Source: Acidimicrobiia bacterium (lineage in GTDB: Bacteria > Acidobacteriota > Terriglobia > Bryobacterales > Bryobacteraceae). Taken from it: a DNA stretch of 64,000 bases. The position numbers and the translations under genes were made by a program. The stretch lies in the NCBI GenBank assembly GCA_016871315.1, contig VFZE01000008.1:62001-126000 (forward strand), written 5' to 3'. Of this stretch, positions 1 through 8,390 are shown piece by piece (positions within the stretch are counted from its first letter, which is position 1; each line of letters starts with the position of its first letter). Under the pieces are notes generated by a model. That model made no database searches and was not told the DNA's origin. It saw only the letters and a list, made by a program, of their open reading frames with translations.

Positions 1-2
1 TC

Positions 3-998
3 GTCGCGTCGCAGATGACAACGCACGGCAAGTACGGCGGCGTGGTGCCCGAGCTTGCCTCGCGCGAACATCTGCGCGCGATCGTGCCCGTCGTTCGGGA
101 CGCATTAGAACAGGCCGGCTGCTCGCTAGCGGATTTGTCCGCGGTGGCCGTGACCGAAGGCCCCGGGCTGGTCGGTTCGCTGCTGGTCGGCATTACCTAC
201 GCCAAGTCGCTCTGCTTTGCAAAGTCCCTCCCGTTGATCGGAGTAAATCACATGGAAGGCCACATCCACGCGGTCTTGCTGGAAGCCGCCGCCGACGGCA
301 GGCAGGTATTGTTTCCGGTACTCGCGCTGGTGGCAAGCGGCGGACACACGCACCTGTTCGAAGTGCGAGAGCCTGGCCAGTACCGCCTGCTCGGCCGCAC
401 GCGCGATGACGCGGCGGGCGAAGCGTTCGATAAAGTCGCCAAGCTCCTTGGCTTCCCCTATCCCGGGGGCCCGATCATTGACCGGCTGGCGCCGCATGGC
501 GATCCTCACGGTGTCCGTTTCACGCTTGCCAAGATGAAGGGTAATCCGCTCGACTTCAGCTTCAGCGGCCTGAAGACCGCTGTTGTCCGCTGGGTGGAGC
601 AGCGCGACCTGGCCGCCGAAATCGAAACCCGCCGCGCATTGGTTCGTCACAACCCGGCGCCGGCGCGGGAAGATTGGCTCGCCGTCACTCCAAAATCGAC
701 CTTGGACCTGTTGGCCTCGTTTCAGCAGACCGTCGTCGATGAGCTGCTGCGCCGCGCGCTGGCCGCGGCCGAAGTGATGGACGCCGAGACGGTGATCATT
801 TCCGGCGGCGTGGCCTGCAATGCCGGCTTGCGCAAGGCTGCCGCATCGGCCCGCTTCGGCTGCCCGGTCTTGTTCCCCACGCCTGCGCTCTCCACCGACA
901 ACGCCGTCATGATCGCCGCCGCCGCTTTTCCCAAACTGGAGAGGAAACAGTTCGCCGGCTGGGACCTGCGCGCCCGCGCCCATTTGACTCTTGCCTGA
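3..998 (+). CDS. tsaD: tRNA N6-adenosine threonylcarbamoyltransferase TsaD (5' end outside window)
   Basis: This protein transfers threonylcarbamoyl from TC-AMP to A37 of ANN-decoding tRNAs, working with TsaB and TsaE in the cytoplasm. The visible part begins just before the conserved [12 protein letters not shown] stretch, and the metal-binding HMEGHIHA motif lies about 80 residues in. The ASGGHTHLF segment, the SFSGLKTAV segment and the late [10 protein letters not shown] loop all match the ASKHA/Kae1 fold. The reading frame is open to the window edge, so the first ATG at 15 is not the true start and a few tens of residues are missing. An insert of about 20 residues before the [10 protein letters not shown] helix is slightly longer than usual. 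The gene downstream starts 12 bases later and is unrelated. Confidence 0.97.
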   Translation, partial: VASQMTTHGKYGGVVPELASREHLRAIVPVVRDALEQAGCSLADLSAVAVTEGPGLVGSLLVGITYAKSLCFAKSLPLIGVNHMEGHIHAVLLEAAADGRQVLFPVLALVASGGHTHLFEVREPGQYRLLGRTRDDAAGEAFDKVAKLLGFPYPGGPIIDRLAPHGDPHGVRFTLAKMKGNPLDFSFSGLKTAVVRWVEQRDLAAEIETRRALVRHNPAPAREDWLAVTPKSTLDLLASFQQTVVDELLRRALAAAEVMDAETVIISGGVACNAGLRKAAASARFGCPVLFPTPALSTDNAVMIAAAAFPKLERKQFAGWDLRARAHLTLA

Positions 999-1010
999 GG
1001 AATCAATCTA

Positions 1011-3011
1011 ATGTTCTCCATGTCCCTGCGTTTCTGTCTCTACCTGCTCGCCTGTTGCTGGCTCGCCTTCCCGGCGGTCAAAAGCATCCACGTTACCGAG
1101 CGAAGCGATGTCTTGAAGGGTGCTCCCATGGGCTCGGCCGGCCCCTATGAGCGAATCGTTGCCCGCATGCTTTTCACTATCGACCCGAAGCTGGCTCCCA
1201 ACGCCATCATCACGGACCTGGCGCTGGCCCCTCGTAACGCCGAGGGCATGGTCGAGTTCGCCGCGGACCTTTATGTCCTGAAGCCCCGCGATCCCGCCAA
1301 AGGCAATGGCACGGTGCTCTTTGAGGTCTCCAACCGTGGGCGAAAAGGGATCGTATCCATGTTCAGCCGCGGCTCCTCCTCCCTCGACCCGCGAACCGAG
1401 CAGGACTTCGGCGACAAGTTTCTCATGGAGCGCGGCTACATGCTGGCCTGGGTCGGCTGGCAGTTCGATGTGCCTGACCAGCCGGAGTTGATGCGGCTGT
1501 TCACGCCGGTGGTGAGCGGCGCTGCGGTACAGGGTGTGGCGCGCGCCGAATTCGTACCGAATTCAAAAATCTTCGAGCATTCCCTCGCCGACCGTGACCA
1601 TATCGCCTACCGCGCCGTGACCACCGCCGAGGCGCAACTTACGGTGCGCGACCGCTGCGACGCTCAACGGCAAACCATTCCGCGCGCCGCCTGGAAATTC
1701 ACAGAAGACGCCACGGCCGTGCGCTACGAAACAGGTTTTGAGCCCGGCAAGGTCTACGAAGTGGTCTACACGACCAAGGACCCGGTGCTGGTCGGCCTTG
1801 GCCCCGCCGCTGTCCGCGACTTCATCTCGTACCTGAAATACGGCACTCGCACCGCTGGGATCAACGTGCTCGGCGATCAGCGCCGTTTTATCAAGCGCGC
1901 CATCGGCTTCGGCACATCGCAGAGCGGACGCTTTCTGCGGACGTTTCTCTACCACGGCTTCAATCAGGATGAACAGAACCGCAAGGTGTTCGACGGCGTT
2001 TGGGCGCACGTCGCCGGCGGCGGCCGCGGCAGTTTCAACCATCGCTTTGCGCAGCCCTCCCGCGACGGCCACCCGCACATGAACTGCCAGTACCCCACCG
2101 ACATCTTTCCGTTCACGGACTTGAAGCAGACCGATCCGCAAACGAATCTTAGCCTCGGCCTGCTTGACCGGGCCGCCACGGACAACGTGGTCCCGAAAAT
2201 CTTCTACACCAACAGCTCTTCGGAGTATTGGGGACGCTCGGCGGCGCTTACGCACATTTCACCGGACGGCAAACAGGACGCCCCGCTGCCGCCGACTACA
2301 CGCAGCTACATGCTGGCCGGCACCCAGCACGGGCCCGGTTCATTCCCGCCCTCAAAGAGCACTACCCAACATCTGGTCAACGGCAACGACTATCGCTGGC
2401 CCATGCGCGCTCTGCTGGTGGCGCTGAACGACTGGATCGCCTCCGGCAAGGAGCCGCCCGCTTCGCAGTACCCGCGGATCGACAAGGACCAGCTGGTCGC
2501 ACTTTCCGCGGTGCAGTGGCCGAAGATTCCTTCCACAAAGCTCCCACACCGCCCGCAACGTGCCTGGCGCGCCGACTACGGTCCGGACTTCGCAACCAAG
2601 GGCATCGTCACGCAGGAGCCGCCAAAACTCGGACCCGCCTTCCCGCTGCTGGTCCCCCAGGTGAACGCCGACGGCAATGAGACCTCGGGCATCCGCGCGC
2701 CGATGATCCAGGTGCCGCTGGTGACCTCTACCGGCTGGAACTTGCGCAGTCCCTCCATCGGCTCGCCGGAGGAGATGCAGAGCATGACAGGCTCGACCTT
2801 TCCACTCGCGCGCACCAAGGCCGAGCGGACAAAGACCGGCGATCCGCGCCCCTCCATCGAGGAACGGTACAAAACCAAGCAGGAGTTTCTGGACAAGTAC
2901 CGTGCCGCGGCGAACTCGCTTGCAGCGGCCGGTTATCTGCTCGAATCCGACGTCGACCGCATCGTCTCCGCTGGATCGGCGCAATGGGACGCCGTCATGC
3001 GCGCGAAATAG
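1011..3011 (+). CDS. Secreted alpha/beta-hydrolase domain protein (Abhydrolase_10-like)
   Basis: A 666-residue exported protein. The N-terminus is a signal peptide (hydrophobic RFCLYLLACCWLAF then a likely cut near residue 25). The beginning VTERSDVL...GPYERI and the segment ending EVSNRGRKG are typical of the large family of uncharacterised alpha/beta-hydrolase proteins common in Acidobacteria. A nucleophile elbow is visible near residue 302 (GFGTSQSGRF), and a candidate catalytic His lies near residue 440 (GTQHGPGSF). A GAGGAA ribosome-binding site 8 bases upstream supports the ATG at 1011. It is followed after 9 bases by another secreted esterase, and these two plus the ceramidase-like gene look like one transcript. 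The substrate is unknown. Confidence 0.85.
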   Translation: MFSMSLRFCLYLLACCWLAFPAVKSIHVTERSDVLKGAPMGSAGPYERIVARMLFTIDPKLAPNAIITDLALAPRNAEGMVEFAADLYVLKPRDPAKGNGTVLFEVSNRGRKGIVSMFSRGSSSLDPRTEQDFGDKFLMERGYMLAWVGWQFDVPDQPELMRLFTPVVSGAAVQGVARAEFVPNSKIFEHSLADRDHIAYRAVTTAEAQLTVRDRCDAQRQTIPRAAWKFTEDATAVRYETGFEPGKVYEVVYTTKDPVLVGLGPAAVRDFISYLKYGTRTAGINVLGDQRRFIKRAIGFGTSQSGRFLRTFLYHGFNQDEQNRKVFDGVWAHVAGGGRGSFNHRFAQPSRDGHPHMNCQYPTDIFPFTDLKQTDPQTNLSLGLLDRAATDNVVPKIFYTNSSSEYWGRSAALTHISPDGKQDAPLPPTTRSYMLAGTQHGPGSFPPSKSTTQHLVNGNDYRWPMRALLVALNDWIASGKEPPASQYPRIDKDQLVALSAVQWPKIPSTKLPHRPQRAWRADYGPDFATKGIVTQEPPKLGPAFPLLVPQVNADGNETSGIRAPMIQVPLVTSTGWNLRSPSIGSPEEMQSMTGSTFPLARTKAERTKTGDPRPSIEERYKTKQEFLDKYRAAANSLAAAGYLLESDVDRIVSAGSAQWDAVMRAK

Positions 3012-3020
3012 AACGACACG

Positions 3021-4748
3021 ATGAAACCTCTCCCTTTTCTTCTTCTCCTTCTTCTCACCGCCGCGTCGGCCCAGGAGTACCCACTCGGCCCAGATTCGCA
3101 GCCGCAACCTGGCGTCCCCAAGGGCGCCGTTACGCAGCACAAGTGGACCTCGACGATCTTCCCCGGCACCGTGCGCGACTACTGGGTCTACGTTCCCGCT
3201 CAACACGACGCCGCCCGCCCGGCGCCCGTAATGATCTTCCAGGACGGCGGGGGCTTCGTTGGCGAGAAAAGCCGCTGGCGCGCCAACATCGTGCTCGACA
3301 ATCTGATTCACAAGATGCAGATCCCGCCGGTGATCGGCATCTTTATCGATCCCGGCGTCCTGCCTGCCGAGTCGCCGCAACATCAGCCGCGCTTCAACCG
3401 GAGCTTTGAATATGACGCGCTTGGTGACCGTTACGCGCGATTTCTGATCGAGGAGATTCTGCCCGAAGTCGCCAAGCGGCATAGCCTGTCCAGCGATCCT
3501 AACGACCGTGGCATTGCCGGCTCCAGCTCCGGCGCCATTGCCGCCTTCACCGCCGCCTGGAACCGGCCCGACGCTTTCCGGCGCGTCCTCAGCTTCATCG
3601 GCAGCTACACCAATCTCCGCGGCGGCAACATTTATCCCTCGCTTATCCGCAAGACGGAGCCCAAACCGCTACGCGTGTACCTGCAGGACGGCAGGAACGA
3701 TCTCAACATCTATTCCGGCAGCTGGTGGATCGGCAACCAGGACATGGCGGCGGCGCTCGAGTATGCCGGTTACGACTCCACCTTCGTCACCGGCAATGAG
3801 GCCCACAACAACATCCATGGCTCGGCGATTCTCCCGCACGCGCTTCGCTGGTTGTGGCGCGATCATCCGGCGCCGATTGCCACGCTCACTCCCAAAGCCG
3901 AACGTCATTTCGTGCGCGAGATTCTCGATCCCGCTTCAGGCTGGGAGTTGCTCAGCCAGGATCACAAGTTCACCGAAGGACCCACCGTGGCGCCCTCCGG
4001 CGATGTTTATTTCACCGACATTCCGAACAACAGGATTCACAGGATTGACGCCTCCGGAAAGGTCACCGTTTTCAAGGAGGACACCGGCGCGGCCAACGGC
4101 CTGATGTTCGGTCCCGACGGCCGGCTCTACGCCTGCCAGAACGGGCGCAAACGCATCGTCGCCTACACCATCACCGGCGGGGCTGAGCATGTCATCGCCG
4201 AGGATGTGAACTCCAACGATCTGGTCGTAACCGCCAATGGTGAAATCTATTTCACCGATCCGGGCAACCAGCAGGTGTGGCACATCGACGCGCGCGGCAA
4301 CAAGCGCGTGGCGCACAAAGGCATCGAGCGGCCGAACGGAATCATGCTCTCGCCCGATCAATCGCTGCTCACCGTTGCCGATTCTCGCGGCAAATGGGTC
4401 TGGTCGTTTCAGATTCAATCCGACGGATCGCTCGCCCATGGCCAGCCCTTCTACCGGCTGGAGACGCCGGATGAATCCAGCGTCAGCACCGCCGACGGCA
4501 TGACGATCGATTCCGAAGGACACCTCTACGTCACCACGCGCATCGGGCTGCAAATCTGCGATCAGCCCGGCCGCGTCGTCGGCATCGTCAACAAGCCGCA
4601 CGCGGGTTCGCTTTCGAACGCGGTCTTCGCTGGACCGGAACTGGCCTACCTCTACGTGACCGCCGGCGACAAGGTGTACCGCCGCAAGACGCGCCGCAAA
4701 GGCGTCCTGCCCTGGCAAGTGTCGCAACTGCCGAGGCCGAGGCTATAG
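3021..4748 (+). CDS. Secreted fusion: enterochelin-esterase-like domain + SMP-30/gluconolactonase domain
   Basis: A 575-residue protein with a short signal peptide (PFLLLLLLTAASA). Residues about 40-290 form an esterase-D/Fes-like alpha/beta hydrolase with the nucleophile motif GIAGSSSG near residue 168 and the EILPEVAKR segment. Residues about 305-560 form a six-bladed SMP-30/gluconolactonase propeller: EGPTVAPSGDVYFTD carries the metal-binding Glu, NGLMFGPDG and NGIMLSPD the Asn positions, and DGMTIDSEG the Asp. Each half resembles proteins usually found alone. The fusion suggests successive hydrolysis of an ester and a lactone on one periplasmic molecule, which is inference. It sits 9 bases after the previous hydrolase and 2 bases before the next gene. 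Confidence 0.88.
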   Translation: MKPLPFLLLLLLTAASAQEYPLGPDSQPQPGVPKGAVTQHKWTSTIFPGTVRDYWVYVPAQHDAARPAPVMIFQDGGGFVGEKSRWRANIVLDNLIHKMQIPPVIGIFIDPGVLPAESPQHQPRFNRSFEYDALGDRYARFLIEEILPEVAKRHSLSSDPNDRGIAGSSSGAIAAFTAAWNRPDAFRRVLSFIGSYTNLRGGNIYPSLIRKTEPKPLRVYLQDGRNDLNIYSGSWWIGNQDMAAALEYAGYDSTFVTGNEAHNNIHGSAILPHALRWLWRDHPAPIATLTPKAERHFVREILDPASGWELLSQDHKFTEGPTVAPSGDVYFTDIPNNRIHRIDASGKVTVFKEDTGAANGLMFGPDGRLYACQNGRKRIVAYTITGGAEHVIAEDVNSNDLVVTANGEIYFTDPGNQQVWHIDARGNKRVAHKGIERPNGIMLSPDQSLLTVADSRGKWVWSFQIQSDGSLAHGQPFYRLETPDESSVSTADGMTIDSEGHLYVTTRIGLQICDQPGRVVGIVNKPHAGSLSNAVFAGPELAYLYVTAGDKVYRRKTRRKGVLPWQVSQLPRPRL

Positions 4749-4750
4749 CG

Positions 4751-6013
4751 ATGCGCCCCTTATTGCTGGTTCTCATCACTCTTCCCGCGCTGGCGCAGGA
4801 ATTAACGCTACGCGCCGGCTTGGCGCGCGTAGACATCACCCCTTCGGCGTTCGGCCCCATGTATGGTTACGCGAACCGTAAGTGCGGGCCGGCCGTAGCC
4901 ACGCACGATCCGCTGTTTGCAAAGGCGCTGGTGCTCGAGTCGGGCGAGACCCGCATGGCCATCGTTACACTCGATCTCGGCAGCATGTCCAGCACCACTC
5001 TGTTCCGGCGCGCCAAGGAAGAGCTGAACATTCCGCTCCTGCTGCTGGCCTCCTCGCACACCCACTCCGCGCCCGCTTTTCTGCCCCCCTCCGTACCGGA
5101 GCCCGCGCCCTATCTGGCGGAGGTCGAAGAGAAGATCTTCCAGGCATTACGGCAGGCGCAGAGTTCGATGTTCCCGGCGCGGCTTGCCGTCGGGCGTGGA
5201 TCCATGCGGCTTGGCTACAACCGCCTCCTGCTCCGCGATGACGGCCGCGCGCGTGCCGTTTTCGATAATCTCGAGCGCATCCCCTACGGCCCTCTGGATC
5301 CGGAATTCGTACTCGTGCAGGTGCTCGATGAGCAGGGAAAGTCTCGAGCGATGCTGGTGCACTACGCCGTGCACGCGGTGGTGCTTGGCCCCACAAACTG
5401 CAAGTACTCGGCCGACTATCCGGGCGTGCTGCAGGCCAAGGTAGAGACGGCCTTGGAAGGCACGCAGTGCATGTTCGTGCAGGGCGGCGCCGGCGACATC
5501 AATCCGTTGTTCCTCGCGCGGACGGGAATGGATGACCCCGATTTCGCCACAGTCGACAAGATGGGTAATCTGCTCGCCGAAGAGGTGCTGCGCGCCTCGA
5601 AACGAATGGCGCCGGCCAATCCCATCACGGATCCCATCCGATACACCACCGAGACGCTGAGCTTCGGCGAGCGTTGGGAGAAGGGTAAGACGATGCCGGT
5701 CGGTATTAGCACCATCCTGATCAACCGCGAGTTCGCCATCGCCACCGTCCCCGGCGAGCCGCTCCACAAGCTGCAAACCGCCTGGAAGCAACGCGCCGAG
5801 GCGCCGGTTCCGCTCTTTTACGGTTACACGCAGACGACGCCCGGCCCGTGGCCAGGCTACATCCCGGATCTCCGTTCGGCGGCTTTCGGCGGCTACGGCG
5901 CCGACGTCACCACACGCATCGAAGTGGGCGCCGGCGAGCGCATCATGGAGCGCCACCTGTTCAATCTCTACCAGCTGCTCGGCATGTGGCGCGATCAGCC
6001 GGGAAGGCCTTAA
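4751..6013 (+). CDS. Neutral/alkaline ceramidase N-terminal-like secreted hydrolase
   Basis: A 420-residue exported protein with a signal peptide cut near LPALAQ. The opening LRAGLARVDITPS and GYANRK, the metal-type SSHTHSAP motif near residue 100 and the GGAGDINPLF segment near residue 245 are hallmarks of the neutral ceramidase (PF04734) superfamily. It is clearly shorter than true ceramidases (around 700 residues) and lacks their C-terminal domain. Such short forms are common in Acidobacteria and Planctomycetes and have no proven substrate. The start is two bases after the previous stop, so translation is probably coupled. Confidence 0.88.
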   Translation: MRPLLLVLITLPALAQELTLRAGLARVDITPSAFGPMYGYANRKCGPAVATHDPLFAKALVLESGETRMAIVTLDLGSMSSTTLFRRAKEELNIPLLLLASSHTHSAPAFLPPSVPEPAPYLAEVEEKIFQALRQAQSSMFPARLAVGRGSMRLGYNRLLLRDDGRARAVFDNLERIPYGPLDPEFVLVQVLDEQGKSRAMLVHYAVHAVVLGPTNCKYSADYPGVLQAKVETALEGTQCMFVQGGAGDINPLFLARTGMDDPDFATVDKMGNLLAEEVLRASKRMAPANPITDPIRYTTETLSFGERWEKGKTMPVGISTILINREFAIATVPGEPLHKLQTAWKQRAEAPVPLFYGYTQTTPGPWPGYIPDLRSAAFGGYGADVTTRIEVGAGERIMERHLFNLYQLLGMWRDQPGRP

Positions 6014-6040
6014 CCGGGCCGCTTGCTAGAATCATAAGGA

Positions 6041-6874
6041 ATGACCCCAAACCCGGCTGCCGAGCAGCCCAAACAGCCCATCCCTGGTATTCGCAACCTC
6101 ATCGCAGTCGGCTCCGGCAAAGGCGGTGTCGGCAAGACCACGGTTGCGGTGAACCTCGCCATTTCTCTCGCCAAGCTCGGCCATAAGGCCGGCCTGCTCG
6201 ACGCCGATGTCTATGGTCCGAACGTGCCGCTCATGATGGGCGTGCAGCAGACGCCGATGGCCGTCGACAACCGCATCATCCCCTTGGAGAAGGATGGCGT
6301 GAAGATGATGTCGATGGGATTCCTGAATCCCGGCGACAAGCCGCTCGTTTGGCGCGGACCGATGCTGCACAGCGTCATCCAGCAGTTTCTCCGCGGCGTC
6401 GATTGGGGCGAACTCGACCACTTGGTGATCGACCTGCCGCCGGGCACCGGCGACGTCGCGCTGTCGCTGATTCAAACCGCGCCGATCACCGGAGCCATCG
6501 TCGTCACCACGCCGTCTGACGTATCGCTCGAGGACGCCCGCAAAGCCGTCAACATGTTCCGCCAGGTGCGCGTGGAAGTGCTGGGCCTGGTGGAGAACAT
6601 GAGCTACCTGATCGCGCCGAAATCCGGTGAGCGCATTGACGTCTTCGGCTCCGGCGGCGGCAAGCGCACCGCCGACGCGATGCAGGTGCATTTCCTCGGC
6701 GAGCTTCCCCTAGACCCGCAAGTACGCATCGGCGGCGACTCCGGCAAGCCGGTCGCGTGGGGGGAAACCTCCGATCCGCACGCGGCGGTGTTTCATGAGC
6801 TTGCGCAGAACACCGTCGGGCGGCTGGATGAAGTCGCGGGAAAGAGCGGTCCCAGTATTTCGATCGAGGACTGA
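6041..6874 (+). CDS. mrp: Mrp/ApbC-type P-loop ATPase lacking the CxxC pair
   Basis: A 277-residue cytoplasmic ATPase of the Mrp/NBP35 group, whose members deliver Fe-S clusters to apoproteins. The deviant Walker A GKGGVGKTT near residue 26, the DADVYGPNVP switch, and the IDLPPGTGD motif near residue 130 are intact. The usual N-terminal DUF59 domain is absent. The region that normally reads ENMSYF-C-x-x-C has Ala and Ser at the two Cys positions (ENMSYLIAPKSGE), so the bridging Fe-S cluster could not form there in the ordinary way. Comparable cysteine-less forms are known in other phyla. The stop lies one base from the stop of the convergent gene. The AAGGA motif directly abuts the ATG. Confidence 0.9.
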   Translation: MTPNPAAEQPKQPIPGIRNLIAVGSGKGGVGKTTVAVNLAISLAKLGHKAGLLDADVYGPNVPLMMGVQQTPMAVDNRIIPLEKDGVKMMSMGFLNPGDKPLVWRGPMLHSVIQQFLRGVDWGELDHLVIDLPPGTGDVALSLIQTAPITGAIVVTTPSDVSLEDARKAVNMFRQVRVEVLGLVENMSYLIAPKSGERIDVFGSGGGKRTADAMQVHFLGELPLDPQVRIGGDSGKPVAWGETSDPHAAVFHELAQNTVGRLDEVAGKSGPSISIED

Positions 6875-6875
6875 G

Positions 6876-7229
6876 CTACTCCGCCGCCGCCACCGTCTTC
6901 AACCCAACTCCCTTAACGCCGCCCTTCTCGAACAGCGTTCCCGTCACCGCCACCCGCTTCTCGATAAACGGCATCAGCTTCTCGTTGGGATTCTTGTGAT
7001 CCACGGCCACGACCAAGTAGACCGTCCCTGTCTTCTCCTCTAGGATCGCCAGCGGCACGCCGGCCTTGGCACAAGCCGTGGCGCACTTGATGTGCTTCTC
7101 ACCCTTGGTGTCGTGAGACAGGTAACATCCCGTGTCCACCACGAGACCGGTAAGTGAAATCGGGCGCGGTTTGGCATCCTGCGCCGCCGCCACAGCGAAC
7201 ACGGAAATCAGCATGAATGCAATACGCAT
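6876..7229 (-). CDS. Small secreted protein with conserved Cys/His motif
   Basis: A 117-residue exported protein of no known function. After the signal peptide (MRIAFMLISVFAVAAA) comes a compact domain with three conserved-looking cysteines and a His: VDTGCYLSHDTKGEKHIKC followed by ATACAKAGVP, then a predicted beta-rich tail (TGTVYLVVAVDH, VAVTGTLFEKGG). I recall similar small proteins in Acidobacteria and Planctomycetes, sometimes near redox or metal genes, but cannot assign a role. There are two possible ATGs. The AGGAG at 7238-7242 lies 8 bases from the inner ATG but only 2 from the outer one at 7235, so I chose the inner. It follows guaD by 16 bases and probably shares its transcript. 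Confidence 0.75.
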   Translation of the reverse strand: MRIAFMLISVFAVAAAQDAKPRPISLTGLVVDTGCYLSHDTKGEKHIKCATACAKAGVPLAILEEKTGTVYLVVAVDHKNPNEKLMPFIEKRVAVTGTLFEKGGVKGVGLKTVAAAE

Positions 7230-7237
7230 AAACATGA

Positions 7238-7242
7238 CTCCT
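7238..7242 (-). promoter_or_regulatory. Ribosome-binding site that decides the start at 7229
   Basis: AGGAG on the minus strand is 8 bases from the ATG ending at 7229 and 2 bases from the in-frame ATG ending at 7235. Normal spacing favours the inner start. Confidence 0.6.
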
Positions 7243-7245
7243 TTA

Positions 7246-7716
7246 TCAGTAGGGTACTTTCACTGGAGACTCGCTCCATTCCAGAAACGCGGAAAGCCCC
7301 TCTTCCCGCATCATCGACTCAGTGGGTAGCTCACGCTCCCCAGGCGCCAGCGGAATCTGGTCGTAGATGAAACCGTCGTCGAAGCCCGCCTCGGCTGCGT
7401 CGTTTCGCGTGCAGGCGAAATACAGGCTCCCGATGCGCGACCAATAGATACCCCCGAGACACATCGGACACGGCTCGCAACTCGTGTAGATCGCGCAGTC
7501 GCGCAACTCGAAATGGCCCAGCCGCCGGCAGGCTTCGCGAATCGCGACGATTTCAGCGTGCGCGGTGGGATCCAAAGTACCGGTCACCTGGTTTGTGCCC
7601 TCGGCGATAATCTCGCCGTGATGCACGATGACGGCTCCGAATGGCCCGCCGCGCCCCCTGCGCGCATTCTCCACCGCCAGAGCGATGGCGTGCTTCATGT
7701 AATGGCTGGGTTCCAA
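7246..7716 (-). CDS. guaD: Guanine deaminase, cytidine-deaminase fold
   Basis: A 156-residue zinc hydrolase that converts guanine to xanthine in purine salvage and degradation. The zinc motifs TAHAE (proton-shuttling Glu) and PCPMC are intact. The C-terminal half, with AEAGFDDGFIYDQI and a final aromatic VPY, matches Bacillus subtilis GuaD rather than the tRNA adenosine deaminases. The start is probably TTG at 7716, because it gives the same length and N-terminal register as the Bacillus enzyme; the first ATG, at 7698, would remove six residues. It lies 21 bases after sodA on the same strand. Confidence 0.88.
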   Translation of the reverse strand: MEPSHYMKHAIALAVENARRGRGGPFGAVIVHHGEIIAEGTNQVTGTLDPTAHAEIVAIREACRRLGHFELRDCAIYTSCEPCPMCLGGIYWSRIGSLYFACTRNDAAEAGFDDGFIYDQIPLAPGERELPTESMMREEGLSAFLEWSESPVKVPY

Positions 7717-7737
7717 TCAGCTCTCTTTGGACGCCGC

Positions 7738-8349
7738 TTACTTTTTGCTGTTGAAGCGCGCCTCCACCGCCTGCCAGTTGACGACGTTCCACCAGGCCGC
7801 AATGTAGTCGGCGCGGCGATTCTGATAATTCAGATAATAGGCATGCTCCCAGACGTCGATGCCGAGCAGCGGGAACTTGCCCTCCATGATCGGCGTGTCC
7901 TGGTTCGGCGTGGAAGTGATCGCCAGGTTTGACCCGTCGGCGATCAGCCACGCCCAGCCGGAGCCGAACCGGCCCATCCCCGCGGCGGCGAACTTCTCCT
8001 TGAAATTGTCCAAACTGGAAAACGCGCTGTTGATGGCCGCGCCCAGATTGCCGCCCGGCGCGCCGCCCGCATTGGGACCCATGATCTCCCAGAACATGGC
8101 GTGATTGCTGTGGCCGCCGCCGTTGTTGCGCACCGCGGTGCGGATCGCCTCCGGCACGGCCGCGCAATTGTTGGCGAGCAGATCGTCGAGCGATTTTCCG
8201 GCCAGCTCCGGCGCCGATTCCAGCGCCTTGTTCAGGTTCGTCACATAGGCGGCGTGGTGCTTGCCGTGGTGGATCTGCATCGTCGTCGTGTCGATCGACG
8301 GGTTCAACGCATCGTGAGCGTATGGTAGAGCGGGTAGTTCAAATGGCAT
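7738..8349 (-). CDS. sodA: Superoxide dismutase, Mn/Fe family (Mn-like signature)
   Basis: A 203-residue cytoplasmic superoxide dismutase. The metal ligands are visible: His27 in [12 protein letters not shown], the second His in [10 protein letters not shown], and Asp and His in [15 protein letters not shown]. The Gln in TPNQDTP together with Gly-His-Ser-Asn before the second His gives the manganese-type arrangement, although cambialistic use cannot be excluded. There is no signal peptide. A strong AAGGAGG ribosome-binding site lies at 8355-8361, five bases from the ATG. Genes on either side run in the same direction (gatA 41 bases upstream, guaD 21 bases downstream). Confidence 0.96.
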   Translation of the reverse strand: MPFELPALPYAHDALNPSIDTTTMQIHHGKHHAAYVTNLNKALESAPELAGKSLDDLLANNCAAVPEAIRTAVRNNGGGHSNHAMFWEIMGPNAGGAPGGNLGAAINSAFSSLDNFKEKFAAAGMGRFGSGWAWLIADGSNLAITSTPNQDTPIMEGKFPLLGIDVWEHAYYLNYQNRRADYIAAWWNVVNWQAVEARFNSKK

Positions 8350-8390
8350 TCTGGCCTCCTTCGTTTCTTCTTATTGTAGTAAACAGCCTC

